A stretch of DNA of 7,379 bases from contig CAKXBD010000108.1 of NCBI GenBank assembly GCA_934871445.1, forward strand, positions 1-7,379, in the 5' to 3' direction. The notes beneath the pieces are model-generated. The model did not search any database and had not been told where the DNA came from. It saw only the letters and a program-made list of their open reading frames with translations. The DNA is from an uncultured bacterium (lineage in GTDB: Bacteria > Bacillota > Clostridia > Christensenellales > Borkfalkiaceae). Position 1 is the first letter of the stretch. Every line of letters starts with the position of its first letter. Both the position numbers and the translations under genes were made by a program. This document shows, piece by piece, positions 1 to 7,080 of the stretch.

Positions 1-575
<575 letters not shown>

Positions 576-591
576 TCGATTATCGATTGAC

Positions 592-629
592 ACAAAAAAT
601 CCTTTCCCGAAAAGGAAAGGATTTTTTGT
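592..629 (+). terminator. Intrinsic terminator of gap (symmetric, probably bidirectional)
   Basis: This is a perfect 16-bp inverted repeat with a 6-base loop: the left arm is 592-607, the loop 608-613 and the right arm 614-629. The core arm is ATCCTTTCC paired with GGAAAGGAT. An A-run (594-599) precedes the core and a T-run (622-627) follows it, so the structure reads as a terminator from both sides. It begins 16 bases after the gap stop codon. From the minus side it could stop any transcript running leftwards out of the intergenic region. Confidence 0.92.
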
Positions 630-785
630 TTTCGCTGTCTTTCGTATTTGCGCGTTCATGACCGTTTTGTCCTGCATTTCTCTTTTGTCTCAATGATTGC
701 CGCTTTTCGTATCCCTTTTATTTTCTTGGGATTTAATAATTGGATTTACGATTCTAAAATATATTTCGGCTTCTGTTCGTTTTTC

Positions 786-904
786 CGAAAACGATAGTCC
801 CCTCAAAACCTTGCGGCTTTGAGGGGACTACCTATATGATAAGGGGGAAAATGATGAGCTGTTTCAAGTAAATCTCTCGGAAGGAGTACCTTCATTTGAT
901 TTAC
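786..904 (-). ncRNA. Candidate small RNA with two hairpins and a C-rich linker
   Basis: This is a predicted minus-strand transcript starting near 904, exactly 7 bases past a -10 box. The first bases form a hairpin: 898-904 pairs with 868-874 (7 bp, GTAAATC/GATTTAC), and an inner stem pairs 889-893 with 880-884. An unpaired linker (about 831-867) follows and contains TTTTCCCCCTT on the minus strand. The 3' hairpin pairs 818-830 with 795-807 (13 bp). On the minus strand it is extended by a G-U pair and two C-G pairs, closing on the tetraloop GCAA, a stable GNRA loop. On the plus strand the same bases give an A-C mismatch and a non-GNRA loop, so the structure favours minus-strand transcription. 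The tail after the hairpin (TCGTTTTCGG) is a poor U-tract, so the 3' end is uncertain and could extend to the gap terminator. I do not recognise an Rfam family. The role is unknown; C-rich loops in Firmicute regulatory RNAs such as RsaE/RoxS pair with Shine-Dalgarno sequences, so a base-pairing regulator is possible. Confidence 0.5.
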
Positions 905-910
905 GAGTAT

Positions 911-939
911 ATTCTACTATAAATCGACAAAAAAGTAAA
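911..939 (-). promoter_or_regulatory. SigA-type promoter for the small RNA candidate
   Basis: Read on the minus strand, the -35 is TTTACT (934-939, 4 of 6 consensus bases) and the -10 is TAGAAT (911-916, 5 of 6), with an ideal 17-bp spacer. The predicted start is G at 904, which is the first base of the 5' hairpin of the RNA. The region is very AT-rich, which raises the chance of accidental matches. The agreement between start site and hairpin boundary is the main support. Confidence 0.5.
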
Positions 940-960
940 ATATTTTTATAACATTTTCCG

Positions 961-1001
961 AAAAAAATTTTTTCTTATAAAATTTAACATTTTATGAAAA
1001 A
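961..1001 (-). terminator. AT-rich probable terminator of glyS
   Basis: Just after the glyS stop codon on the minus strand, 996-1001 pairs with 969-974 (TTTTTC/GAAAAA) and 989-995 pairs with 977-983 (ATAAAAT/ATTTTAT). There is a 5-base loop and a 2-base bulge. A run of seven T follows (complement of 961-967). The stem has almost no G-C pairs, so it is weak as a terminator, but the position and T-run are right. Confidence 0.5.
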
Positions 1002-1015
1002 TTCAAAAATTTTAT

Positions 1016-2416
1016 TTAGAACTCAATTTTTTCTTCGATATATTTGACGGCCTCGTCGATGCTCACGCGGATTTGCTGCATGGTATCGCGGTCGCGCACG
1101 GTGACGGTATTGTTTTCCAAAGTCTCGAAGTCCACGGTGACGCAGAAGGGGGTACCGATTTCGTCCTGACGGCGGTAGCGTTTTCCGATAGAGCCCGTTA
1201 TGTCATAAGTAGCGGGGAATTTTTTCAGCATTTTCGCGTATACCTCGTCCGCTTTTTCGGAAAGATTTTTTTGCAGGGGCAGGACGGCGCATTTATACGG
1301 CGCAAGGGCGGGGTGGAGGTGCAGCACGACGCGCACATCGTTTTTCGCGGGATCGACGATTTCTTCGTCGTAAGCGTCGGTCAGAAACGCCAAAACGACG
1401 CGGTCGGCGCCGAGCGACGGCTCGATGACATACGGGACGTAGGTTTCACCCGTGACGGGGTCGGTGTAATTGATGGGCTTGCCGCACTCTTTCGCGTGTT
1501 GAGAGAGGTCGTAATCCGTGCGGTCGGCGATACCCCAAAGCTCGCCCCAACCGAAAGCGAAGTTATATTCAAAGTCGGTCGTCGCCTTGGAATAGAAGCA
1601 GAGCTCTTCAGGGGAATGGTCGCGCAGGTGCAGGTTTTCCTCCTTCATGCCGAGGGAGAGCAGCCATTCGCGGCAGAAATTTTTCCAATAGGCGAACCAT
1701 TCGAGATCTGTGCCGGGCTTGCAGAAAAATTCCAACTCCATCTGTTCAAATTCACGGGTGCGGAAGGTGAAGTTTCCGGGCGTAATTTCGTTGCGGAAGG
1801 ATTTTCCGATCTGTCCGATTCCGAAAGGCACGCGCATGCGCGTGGAGCGCTGTACGTTCTGAAAATTGACGAAAATCCCCTGCGCCGTTTCGGGACGGAG
1901 ATAGACGGTGTTCGTCGTGTCCTCGGTAACGCCCTGAAAAGTTTTGAACATAAGATTGAACTTGCGGATAGGCGTGAAATCGGAATTTCCGCAGACAGGG
2001 CAGGGAACCTTGTGTTCCGTAATGAACGCTTCCAAAGCGTCGTTGTCCATGCCTTCGACGTTTACGTCGAGCTTGTGTTTTTCGGCGTATTTTTCGACGA
2101 GGTCGTCTGCACGGTGGCGGGCCTTGCAGGATTTGCAGTCCATGAGGGGGTCGGAGAAGCCGCCGAGATGCCCCGAAGCCTTCCATGTGCGCGTATTCAT
2201 CAAAATGGCGCAATCTACGCCCGTATTATGGGGATTTTCCTGTATGAATTTTTTCCACCACGCCTTTTTGACGTTATTTTTCAGTTCCACGCCCAAAGGG
2301 CCGTAGTCCCAGGTATTGGCGAGACCGCCGTAAATTTCGCTTCCGGGAAAAATGAAGCCCCTGTTTTTGCAGAGGGAAACGAGTTTTTCCATCGTCACCG
2401 TTCTCTTTTCAGCCAT
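1016..2416 (-). CDS. glyQS: Glycyl-tRNA synthetase, single-chain homodimeric type
   Basis: This enzyme activates glycine with ATP and attaches it to tRNA-Gly in the cytosol. At 466 residues it is the usual length for the bacterial alpha-2 GlyRS, a class II synthetase unrelated to the two-subunit GlyQ/GlyS enzyme. Visible landmarks are the N-terminal [15 protein letters not shown] (28-42), motif 2 as [21 protein letters not shown] (207-227), and motif 3 as EPSLGADRV (332-340). Two CxxC pairs (Cys94/97 and Cys139/142) in the insertion before the catalytic core look like a zinc site. The C-terminal anticodon-binding domain runs from about 365 and includes [23 protein letters not shown]. The ATG at 2416 is supported by AGGAG (2424-2428) with a 7-base gap. 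The gene has its own strong promoter and a leader of about 170 nt, with no T-box consensus that I can find. It lies downstream of the PAP2 gene on the same strand, but the promoter between them suggests separate expression. It is intact and has no unusual features. Confidence 0.98.
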   Translation of the reverse strand: MAEKRTVTMEKLVSLCKNRGFIFPGSEIYGGLANTWDYGPLGVELKNNVKKAWWKKFIQENPHNTGVDCAILMNTRTWKASGHLGGFSDPLMDCKSCKARHRADDLVEKYAEKHKLDVNVEGMDNDALEAFITEHKVPCPVCGNSDFTPIRKFNLMFKTFQGVTEDTTNTVYLRPETAQGIFVNFQNVQRSTRMRVPFGIGQIGKSFRNEITPGNFTFRTREFEQMELEFFCKPGTDLEWFAYWKNFCREWLLSLGMKEENLHLRDHSPEELCFYSKATTDFEYNFAFGWGELWGIADRTDYDLSQHAKECGKPINYTDPVTGETYVPYVIEPSLGADRVVLAFLTDAYDEEIVDPAKNDVRVVLHLHPALAPYKCAVLPLQKNLSEKADEVYAKMLKKFPATYDITGSIGKRYRRQDEIGTPFCVTVDFETLENNTVTVRDRDTMQQIRVSIDEAVKYIEEKIEF

Positions 2417-2586
2417 ATTGTATCTCCTGTAATGCCGCGGCTCTCCGCGGCGACATTTTTTGTCATGACTTGTTTCCGCGAAAGCAATCGCGAAAAATTT
2501 TTCGGCCGTTTTATAGCGATTTCTATTGTATCGGATAAAACAAACCGAGGTTACAAAACCGATTGCAGCCGTATCGCCGCACCGTT
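2417..2586 (-). promoter_or_regulatory. Long structured 5' leader of glyQS
   Basis: About 170 nt separate the predicted transcription start from the glyQS start codon. Read on the minus strand, the leader holds a 14-base palindrome CGAAAAATTTTTCG (2491-2504), a small hairpin GACA-AAAAA-TGTC (2452-2464), and a GC-rich hairpin GCCGCGG-AGAG-CCGCGGC (2434-2451). The last ends five bases before the AGGAG ribosome-binding site and could affect its access. Glycyl-tRNA synthetase genes in Firmicutes are often controlled by glycine T-box riboswitches. I looked for the T-box core (TGGNACCGCG) on the minus strand and did not find it, and I see no terminator with a T-run. The leader may be regulatory or simply untranslated. 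Confidence 0.4.
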
Positions 2587-2592
2587 TTCTTT

Positions 2593-2622
2593 ATTATACA
2601 ATGTTTCCGCTTCGGAAGTCAA
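2593..2622 (-). promoter_or_regulatory. SigA-type promoter of glyQS
   Basis: Read on the minus strand, the -35 is TTGACT (2617-2622, 5 of 6) and the -10 is TATAAT (2593-2598, perfect), with an 18-bp spacer. The start should fall near 2586. The promoter lies in the 236-bp gap between the PAP2 stop codon and the glyQS start. The spacer holds a short inverted repeat, TTCCG-CTT-CGGAA (2605-2617), which reaches the edge of the -35 box. Confidence 0.8.
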
Positions 2623-2652
2623 TCGCTTGCGGTGTTCGGCCCTGCAATTTTT

Positions 2653-3510
2653 TCAGATTTTCAGTTTTTTGAACAGCGCGGGCGCACCGAGCGCTGCCGC
2701 TGTTACGAGCAGGAAATATTTCAACCATTTTATAACGAGCGCCTCCGAGGGAATGAGGGCAAAAATTCCGAATACGGCGCTCACGCATGCAAACCCGACC
2801 AATGCGCGCAGCAATTTTTTCTTCCAACCCTTTTCCACCCGAAAACGGATAAACTTATGTTCGAGCGGCAGGTCGATTGCCGCCGCGCACATGCAGGCGG
2901 AGAGCTCCGCGAGGCTCTTATTGGGCGAGATAGAGAGCAAGACGAGGGAAAGAACGGCAAACAGTACGGCGGCGGGGTCGCGCAGGCGGGGAAATTTTCG
3001 GTAAATAAATTCCCACAGGCAGGAAAAGGCGATGCCGAGCGCGGCGCCCGCGAGGACGTCGGTGGGATAGTGAACGCCCAAATACATTCTGGAACACATC
3101 ACCAAAAGCGTAAGGACGGGCGCGAGGAGCCATGCCCACGCCCTTTTCAGACGAAAAGCGGAAGTAAAGAATAACCCCGCGCTCATTTGGGAATGTCCGC
3201 TAGGGAAGGACATATCCGCTTCGAGGCTGACGGTAGAAAGGAGGGGCGAATCGATTTCCACGCGTGAAACGACGCCGGCGGCATAGGGTCGCGGGCGCGC
3301 GACGACGCCTTTTAAGAAGGCGTTTGCGCTCATGGAGGAGAAGGACACGAGCACGAGCCTTTCTCCGAAGTCCTTGTCTATAATCCAATAGACGAGGGAA
3401 ATGAGCGCGACGAGTACGAGCGTTTCCCCGAACAGGGAAAACGCTCCGGCGAGGATATTGCCGAAGGGAGAGCGCAGGCTCTCAAAAAATTCAAGAATAG
3501 ATTGTTCCAT
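2653..3510 (-). CDS. PAP2-family membrane phosphatase
   Basis: This is an integral membrane phosphatase of the type-2 phosphatidic acid phosphatase superfamily. Relatives act on phosphatidate, undecaprenyl diphosphate or other lipid phosphates; the substrate cannot be told here. All three catalytic motifs are present: K67-x6-R74P75 (KGVVARPRP), PSGH at 103-106 (FPSGHS), and SRMYLGVHYPTD at 140-151, with the nucleophilic His147 and the supporting Asp151. Hydrophobic segments lie near 20-44, 52-66, 108-118, 125-139, 153-169 and 178-194. The catalytic core ends at about 170. A C-terminal part of about 110 residues has two further hydrophobic stretches (236-256 and 259-280) and a basic linker (KFIRFRVEKGWKKK). 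I take ATG 3510 (285 residues). The frame stays open to a TTG at 3576, but GGAG sits 5 bases before ATG 3510 and the promoter's predicted start (about 3531) lies inside the longer frame, which excludes it. The gene is divergent from fhs. Confidence 0.93.
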   Translation of the reverse strand: MEQSILEFFESLRSPFGNILAGAFSLFGETLVLVALISLVYWIIDKDFGERLVLVSFSSMSANAFLKGVVARPRPYAAGVVSRVEIDSPLLSTVSLEADMSFPSGHSQMSAGLFFTSAFRLKRAWAWLLAPVLTLLVMCSRMYLGVHYPTDVLAGAALGIAFSCLWEFIYRKFPRLRDPAAVLFAVLSLVLLSISPNKSLAELSACMCAAAIDLPLEHKFIRFRVEKGWKKKLLRALVGFACVSAVFGIFALIPSEALVIKWLKYFLLVTAAALGAPALFKKLKI

Positions 3511-3537
3511 AGAAGCTCCGAAGCGTTTGATGAGAAA

Positions 3538-3566
3538 AGTATAGCATAAATCGGCAAAAAGCGCAA
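3538..3566 (-). promoter_or_regulatory. Promoter of the PAP2 phosphatase gene
   Basis: Read on the minus strand, the -35 is TTGCGC (3561-3566) and the -10 is TATACT (3538-3543, 5 of 6), with a 17-bp spacer. The predicted start is near 3531, about 20 bases before the chosen ATG. It faces away from the fhs promoter; the two -35 boxes are 30 bp apart. Confidence 0.65.
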
Positions 3567-3596
3567 AAATTTTCAAATAAATTTATAGGAGAATTA

Positions 3597-3625
3597 TTCC
3601 CATTTTACAAAAAATATGTTATAAT
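3597..3625 (+). promoter_or_regulatory. Promoter of fhs (extended -10)
   Basis: The -10 is TATAAT (3620-3625, perfect) preceded by TG (3617-3618) in the extended -10 position. The -35 is TTCCCA (3597-3602, 4 of 6), with a 17-bp spacer. The start should be near 3632, leaving a leader of about 29 nt. The weak -35 is offset by the extended -10. Confidence 0.75.
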
Positions 3626-3660
3626 GTAAAAGAGATAATATAATCCACAAAGGAGAAACC

Positions 3661-5316
3661 ATGCTGTCGGATATCGAGATTGCGGAAAACGCGGAACTCA
3701 AAGACATACGCGAAGTTGCGGCTCAGCTTTCGCTGACCGAGGACGAATTGGAACTGTACGGAAAATATAAAGCCAAACTCTCTCTGCCCGAAGGTCTGCC
3801 GAGGAAAGCGAAGCTCATTCTCGTGACGGCAATCAACCCCACGGCGTCGGGGGAGGGAAAAACGACCGTCTCCATCGGACTTGCGGACGGTCTTAAAAAG
3901 CTGGGTAAAAAGGCATGCCTTGCGCTCAGGGAGCCTTCTTTGGGCCCCGTGTTCGGAATCAAGGGCGGAGCCGCGGGCGGCGGCTATGCGCAGGTCGTGC
4001 CCATGTCGGACATCAACCTGCATTTCACGGGGGATTTGCACGCGATCACCGCGGCGAACAATCTCCTCTGCGCGCTCATGGACAATCATATTTTCCGCGG
4101 CAACGCGCTGAATATCGACACGGAGAATATCTATTTCCACCGCTGTATGGACATGAACGACCGCGAGCTCATCAATATCCGCATCGGCGGCAAGGGCCGC
4201 GGCGTGGAGCGCGAGGATCATTTCGACATTACGGCGGCGAGCGAGGTCATGGCGGTGCTCTGCCTTGCGACCGACCTTTCCGACCTCAAAAGGCGGCTCG
4301 GGAATATCATCGTCGGTTTGAATAAGTCGGGCGACTATGTCCGCGCGAGGGACATTCCGGGCGCGGTCGGTTCCATGGCGGTGCTCTTGAAGGACGCCAT
4401 GAAGCCCAATCTGGTGCAGACGCTGGAAGGGACACCCGCAATCATTCACGGAGGACCGTTTGCCAATATCGCGCACGGCTGCAACAGCATACAGGCGACG
4501 TATGCGGCGATGAGCCTTGCTGATTACGCGGTGACGGAAGCCGGCTTCGGCGCCGACCTCGGCGCGGAAAAATTCCTCGATACCAAATGCCGCGCGGCGG
4601 GGATAGAGCCCGACTGCGTAGTCGTAGTCGCGACGGTTAAAGCGCTTAAACTGCACGGCGGCGCGGCGAAGGAAACGCTTTCTAAGGAGGATTTGGAGGC
4701 GCTCGAAAAGGGAATGCCCAATCTCCTGAAACATATCGAAAATATCCGCATGGTATATAAAAAGCCCGTCGTCGTGGCGATGAACCGCTTTGCGACGGAC
4801 ACGAAAGCGGAGACGGACTTTGTCATCGCGGCGGTGGAAAGAAGCGGAGCAAAAGCGATATTCACCGACGTGTTCCTGAAAGGGGGCGAGGGAGGAAAGG
4901 AGCTTGCGGCAGAGGTGATACGAGCGTGCGAAGTTCCATCCAAGCTGGAATTTGCCTACGATCTGCAATCGCCCGTCGCGAAGAAGATCGAGGACGTCGC
5001 GAAGAAGATTTACGGCGCGGACGGCGCGGATTTTTCGGAGGAGGCGCTCGAAAAGATAAAGACGATAGAGGCGAAGGGCGAGGGCGGGCTTCCCGTCATC
5101 ATCGCCAAGACGCAATACTCTCTCTCCGATAATCCCGACCTTATCGGCAGGCCGTCGGGGTTCAGGATTTTCGTCCGCGACATCGTATTGAAGGGCGGAG
5201 CGGGCTTTATCGTGGCGATTGCGGGAAAGATTATGCTCATGCCGGGACTCGGCGCGCATCCCGCGGCGGAGAAAATCGATTTGACGGAAGACGGAAAAAT
5301 CGTCGGATTGTCTTAA
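3661..5316 (+). CDS. fhs: Formate-tetrahydrofolate ligase (10-formyl-THF synthetase)
   Basis: This cytosolic enzyme makes 10-formyltetrahydrofolate from formate, tetrahydrofolate and ATP. It feeds one-carbon units to purine and methionyl-tRNA formylation, and in acetogens it belongs to the methyl branch of the Wood-Ljungdahl pathway. Its 551 residues match the family's usual length of about 555. Key features are the P-loop-like TASGEGKTT (61-69), EPSLGP (91-96), the glycine-rich GGAAGGGYAQV (102-112), HFTGDLHAI (121-129), RDIPGAVGSMAVLLKDAMKPNL (230-251), and TLEGTPAIIHGGPFANIAHGCNS (254-276). GFGADLGAEKF (295-305) and a C-terminal MPGL..HPAAEKID segment (527-540) follow. The P-loop reads TASGEGKTT where many relatives have TPAGEGKTT; the phosphate-binding GEGKTT is intact. 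The start ATG 3661 has AGGAG (3651-3655) 5 bases upstream. The gene has its own promoter, and no other Wood-Ljungdahl or folate gene lies in the window, so an acetogenic role cannot be inferred. Confidence 0.98.
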   Translation: MLSDIEIAENAELKDIREVAAQLSLTEDELELYGKYKAKLSLPEGLPRKAKLILVTAINPTASGEGKTTVSIGLADGLKKLGKKACLALREPSLGPVFGIKGGAAGGGYAQVVPMSDINLHFTGDLHAITAANNLLCALMDNHIFRGNALNIDTENIYFHRCMDMNDRELINIRIGGKGRGVEREDHFDITAASEVMAVLCLATDLSDLKRRLGNIIVGLNKSGDYVRARDIPGAVGSMAVLLKDAMKPNLVQTLEGTPAIIHGGPFANIAHGCNSIQATYAAMSLADYAVTEAGFGADLGAEKFLDTKCRAAGIEPDCVVVVATVKALKLHGGAAKETLSKEDLEALEKGMPNLLKHIENIRMVYKKPVVVAMNRFATDTKAETDFVIAAVERSGAKAIFTDVFLKGGEGGKELAAEVIRACEVPSKLEFAYDLQSPVAKKIEDVAKKIYGADGADFSEEALEKIKTIEAKGEGGLPVIIAKTQYSLSDNPDLIGRPSGFRIFVRDIVLKGGAGFIVAIAGKIMLMPGLGAHPAAEKIDLTEDGKIVGLS

Positions 5317-5339
5317 TATTTCGGACAGTCTCAATATGG

Positions 5340-5368
5340 CCGACGGCTTTAATCTGTCGGGCTGTTTT
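5340..5368 (+). terminator. Weak terminator-like hairpin after fhs
   Basis: A 7-bp stem pairs CCGACGG (5340-5346) with CTGTCGG (5354-5360), with one G-T wobble and a 7-base loop. It is followed by GCTGTTTTAA. The T-run is only four bases and starts four bases after the stem, so termination is probably partial. Some readthrough into glnS is likely, since I see no strong promoter in the 112-bp gap; the best is TTGAAA at 5385-5390 with a poor -10. Confidence 0.4.
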
Positions 5369-5428
5369 AACTCCCTGAAATTATTTGAAAGAGGAAATAT
5401 TTACGATCATTAACAGGAACGGATATAC

Positions 5429-7063
5429 ATGAAAAAAGTAGAAGCGACTAATTTTATCGAGCAAATCATCAACGAGGACATAGAAGCGGGCAGGGTGAAG
5501 GAAATTCAGACCCGTTTCCCGCCCGAACCCAACGGATACCTGCATATCGGACACATTAAGAGCATGCTGGTCAATTTCGGCACGGCGGAAAAATACGGCG
5601 GGAAATGCAATTTGTTTTTCGACGATACCAACCCGTCCAAGGAAAAGACGGAATTTGTGGACGCCATTCGCCGCGATATAGAATGGGTGGGCTATCATTG
5701 GGCGAAGGAGGTATATGCCTCGGACTTTTTCGACGAAATATACGGGTATGCGGAGAAGCTGATAGAGGACGGAAAAGCGTTCGTATGCGACCTTTCCCCC
5801 GAAGAAATCAGCGCGACGCGCGGCACGCTCACGGAAGCGGGCACGGAGAGCCCTTACAGAAACCGTTCCGTCGAGGAAAACCTGCGGTTGTTCCGCGAGA
5901 TGAAGGCGGGCAAATATGCGGACGGAGAGAAGTGTCTGCGCGCGAAAATCGACATGTCCTCGCCCAATATGAACCTGCGCGATCCCGTCATTTATCGGAT
6001 TTTGCGCGCGACGCATCACCGCACGGGAGATAAGTGGTGCATTTATCCCATGTACGACTACGCGCACCCCATCTGCGATTATTTGCAAGGGGTTACGCAC
6101 TCCCTTTGTACGCTCGAATTTGAGGACCATAGACCCCTGTACGACTGGGTGGGAATCAATTTGGGTTTTTCCCCCAAGCCGCGCCAGATCGAGTTCGCAA
6201 GGCTGGCGGTCACGAATACGGTCATGTCGAAGCGCTATCTCAAAAAGCTGGTAGAGGAGGGGCATGTCCACGGCTGGGACGATCCGAGAATGCCGACGAT
6301 TGCGGGACTGAGAAACCGCGGCGTGCCGCCCGAAGCGCTCTTGGATTTCTGCGGCAAAATCGGGATCGTCAAGGCGAATTCGGAATGTCAGCTCTCGTAT
6401 CTCGAAGCGTGTATCCGCGACGACCTCAACGAGAACGCGGAACGCGCCATGGCGGTTTTGGAACCCTTGAAGGTGACGATTTCCAATTACGAGGGGGCGG
6501 AGGAGCTGGAAACGCCCCTGCACCCGTTAAAGCCCGAGCTGGGGACGCGGAAGGTGACGTTCGGAAAGACCGTATATATCGACAGGGCGGATTTTTCCTC
6601 CACTCCGCCGCCCAAGTATCAAAGGCTCAAACCGAACGGATACGTCCGTCTGAAAAACGCCTATATTATTCACTGTGACGAGGTGATAGAGGACGGGAAC
6701 GGGAAGGTGAAGGAGCTCGTTTGCTCCTATATTCCCGAGAGCCGTTCTTCGCACGATACGAGCGGGATAAAGGTAAAGGGAACCATTCAGTGGGTAGATG
6801 CGGCGACGGGCGTGGACGCAGAGATTCGGCAGTATTCCTATCTTTTGAAGGACGCGGAATTTGCGGGACAGGACTTTTCCGAGCGCATGAACCTCGACAG
6901 CGAGCACATTTTCCAAGGCAAAGCGGAGCCCTATCTCTTTGAAGCGAAAGACGGAAAAGCGTTCCAGCTCATGAGAATCGGGTATTATAAGAAATGCCGC
7001 GGGGAGGACGGAAAGCCGGTGTTATCGGAAATCGTCTCTCTCAAAGACAATTTCAATAAATAA
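5429..7063 (+). CDS. glnS: Glutaminyl-tRNA synthetase
   Basis: This cytosolic class I synthetase charges tRNA-Gln directly with glutamine. At 544 residues it is close to the E. coli enzyme (about 554). The N-terminal RFPPEPNGYLHIGHIKS holds the HIGH motif (39-42), and VMSKRYL holds the KMSKS-equivalent MSKR (266-269). The FDDTNPSKE segment (64-72) is typical of GlnRS and separates it from GluRS. The active-site region MYDYAHPICDYLQGVTHSLCTLEFEDHR (208-235) and HGWDDPRMPTIAGLRNRG (281-298) are also standard. The two C-terminal beta-barrel anticodon-binding domains fill about 340-544 and appear complete. ATG 5429 is preceded by AGGA (5415-5418) at 10 bases, a rather loose spacing; no better start is nearby. 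Many Firmicutes lack GlnRS and make Gln-tRNA from Glu-tRNA with GatCAB, so this gene implies a direct route, either alone or alongside GatCAB. It sits 112 bp after fhs and 47 bp before the next gene on the same strand. Confidence 0.97.
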   Translation: MKKVEATNFIEQIINEDIEAGRVKEIQTRFPPEPNGYLHIGHIKSMLVNFGTAEKYGGKCNLFFDDTNPSKEKTEFVDAIRRDIEWVGYHWAKEVYASDFFDEIYGYAEKLIEDGKAFVCDLSPEEISATRGTLTEAGTESPYRNRSVEENLRLFREMKAGKYADGEKCLRAKIDMSSPNMNLRDPVIYRILRATHHRTGDKWCIYPMYDYAHPICDYLQGVTHSLCTLEFEDHRPLYDWVGINLGFSPKPRQIEFARLAVTNTVMSKRYLKKLVEEGHVHGWDDPRMPTIAGLRNRGVPPEALLDFCGKIGIVKANSECQLSYLEACIRDDLNENAERAMAVLEPLKVTISNYEGAEELETPLHPLKPELGTRKVTFGKTVYIDRADFSSTPPPKYQRLKPNGYVRLKNAYIIHCDEVIEDGNGKVKELVCSYIPESRSSHDTSGIKVKGTIQWVDAATGVDAEIRQYSYLLKDAEFAGQDFSERMNLDSEHIFQGKAEPYLFEAKDGKAFQLMRIGYYKKCRGEDGKPVLSEIVSLKDNFNK

Positions 7064-7080
7064 ATTACGAAACGTATCTG

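Larger units (their letters stand above)
576..1015. other. Convergent intergenic region, 440 bp
   Basis: This is the space between the gap and glyS stop codons. From left to right it holds the gap terminator, a pyrimidine-rich stretch (about 630-785) in which I see no gene or structure, the minus-strand small RNA candidate with its promoter, and a very AT-rich end with the probable glyS terminator. No open frame longer than a dozen or so codons has a credible ribosome-binding site. The only RBS-plus-ATG on the plus strand (AAGGGGG then ATG at 851) would make a six-residue peptide; I read it as the complement of the RNA's C-rich segment. Confidence 0.7.

Noticed and set aside
743..760. Second TAGAAT followed by CGTAAATC on the minus strand, resembling the small RNA promoter
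   Set aside because: The 9-base match GATTTACGA is shared with 898-906, but there is no -35 box at a suitable distance and no hairpin follows. Probably chance in AT-rich DNA.
795..830. Possible CRISPR or Cas13-type repeat, because of GGGGACTA in the hairpin
   Set aside because: It is present once, with no spacing pattern, no second copy and no cas gene in the window.
841..868. Plus-strand mini-ORF MMSCFK with an AAGGGGG ribosome-binding site
   Set aside because: It has only six codons, with no plus-strand gene downstream before the convergent glyQS. The hairpin loop chemistry favours minus-strand transcription. It is more simply the complement of the C-rich linker.
1073..3004. Plus-strand open frame of 643 codons opposite glyQS and the PAP2 gene
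   Set aside because: It crosses two well-supported minus-strand genes and the promoter between them, and its translation resembles no protein family. It is a shadow frame.
3511..3576. Upstream TTG start that would add 22 residues to the PAP2 protein
   Set aside because: There is no ribosome-binding site before the TTG, and the predicted transcription start near 3531 lies inside the extension. ATG 3510 has GGAG at 5 bases.
3639..3644. Second TATAAT before fhs
   Set aside because: No -35 lies at 16-18 bp, and transcription would start at the ribosome-binding site itself.
3619..5334. Minus-strand open frame of 571 codons opposite fhs
   Set aside because: It lies fully antisense to a motif-complete fhs. 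The translation is rich in Arg, His and Asp with no recognisable domain, has no ribosome-binding site, and is explained by codon bias of the real gene.
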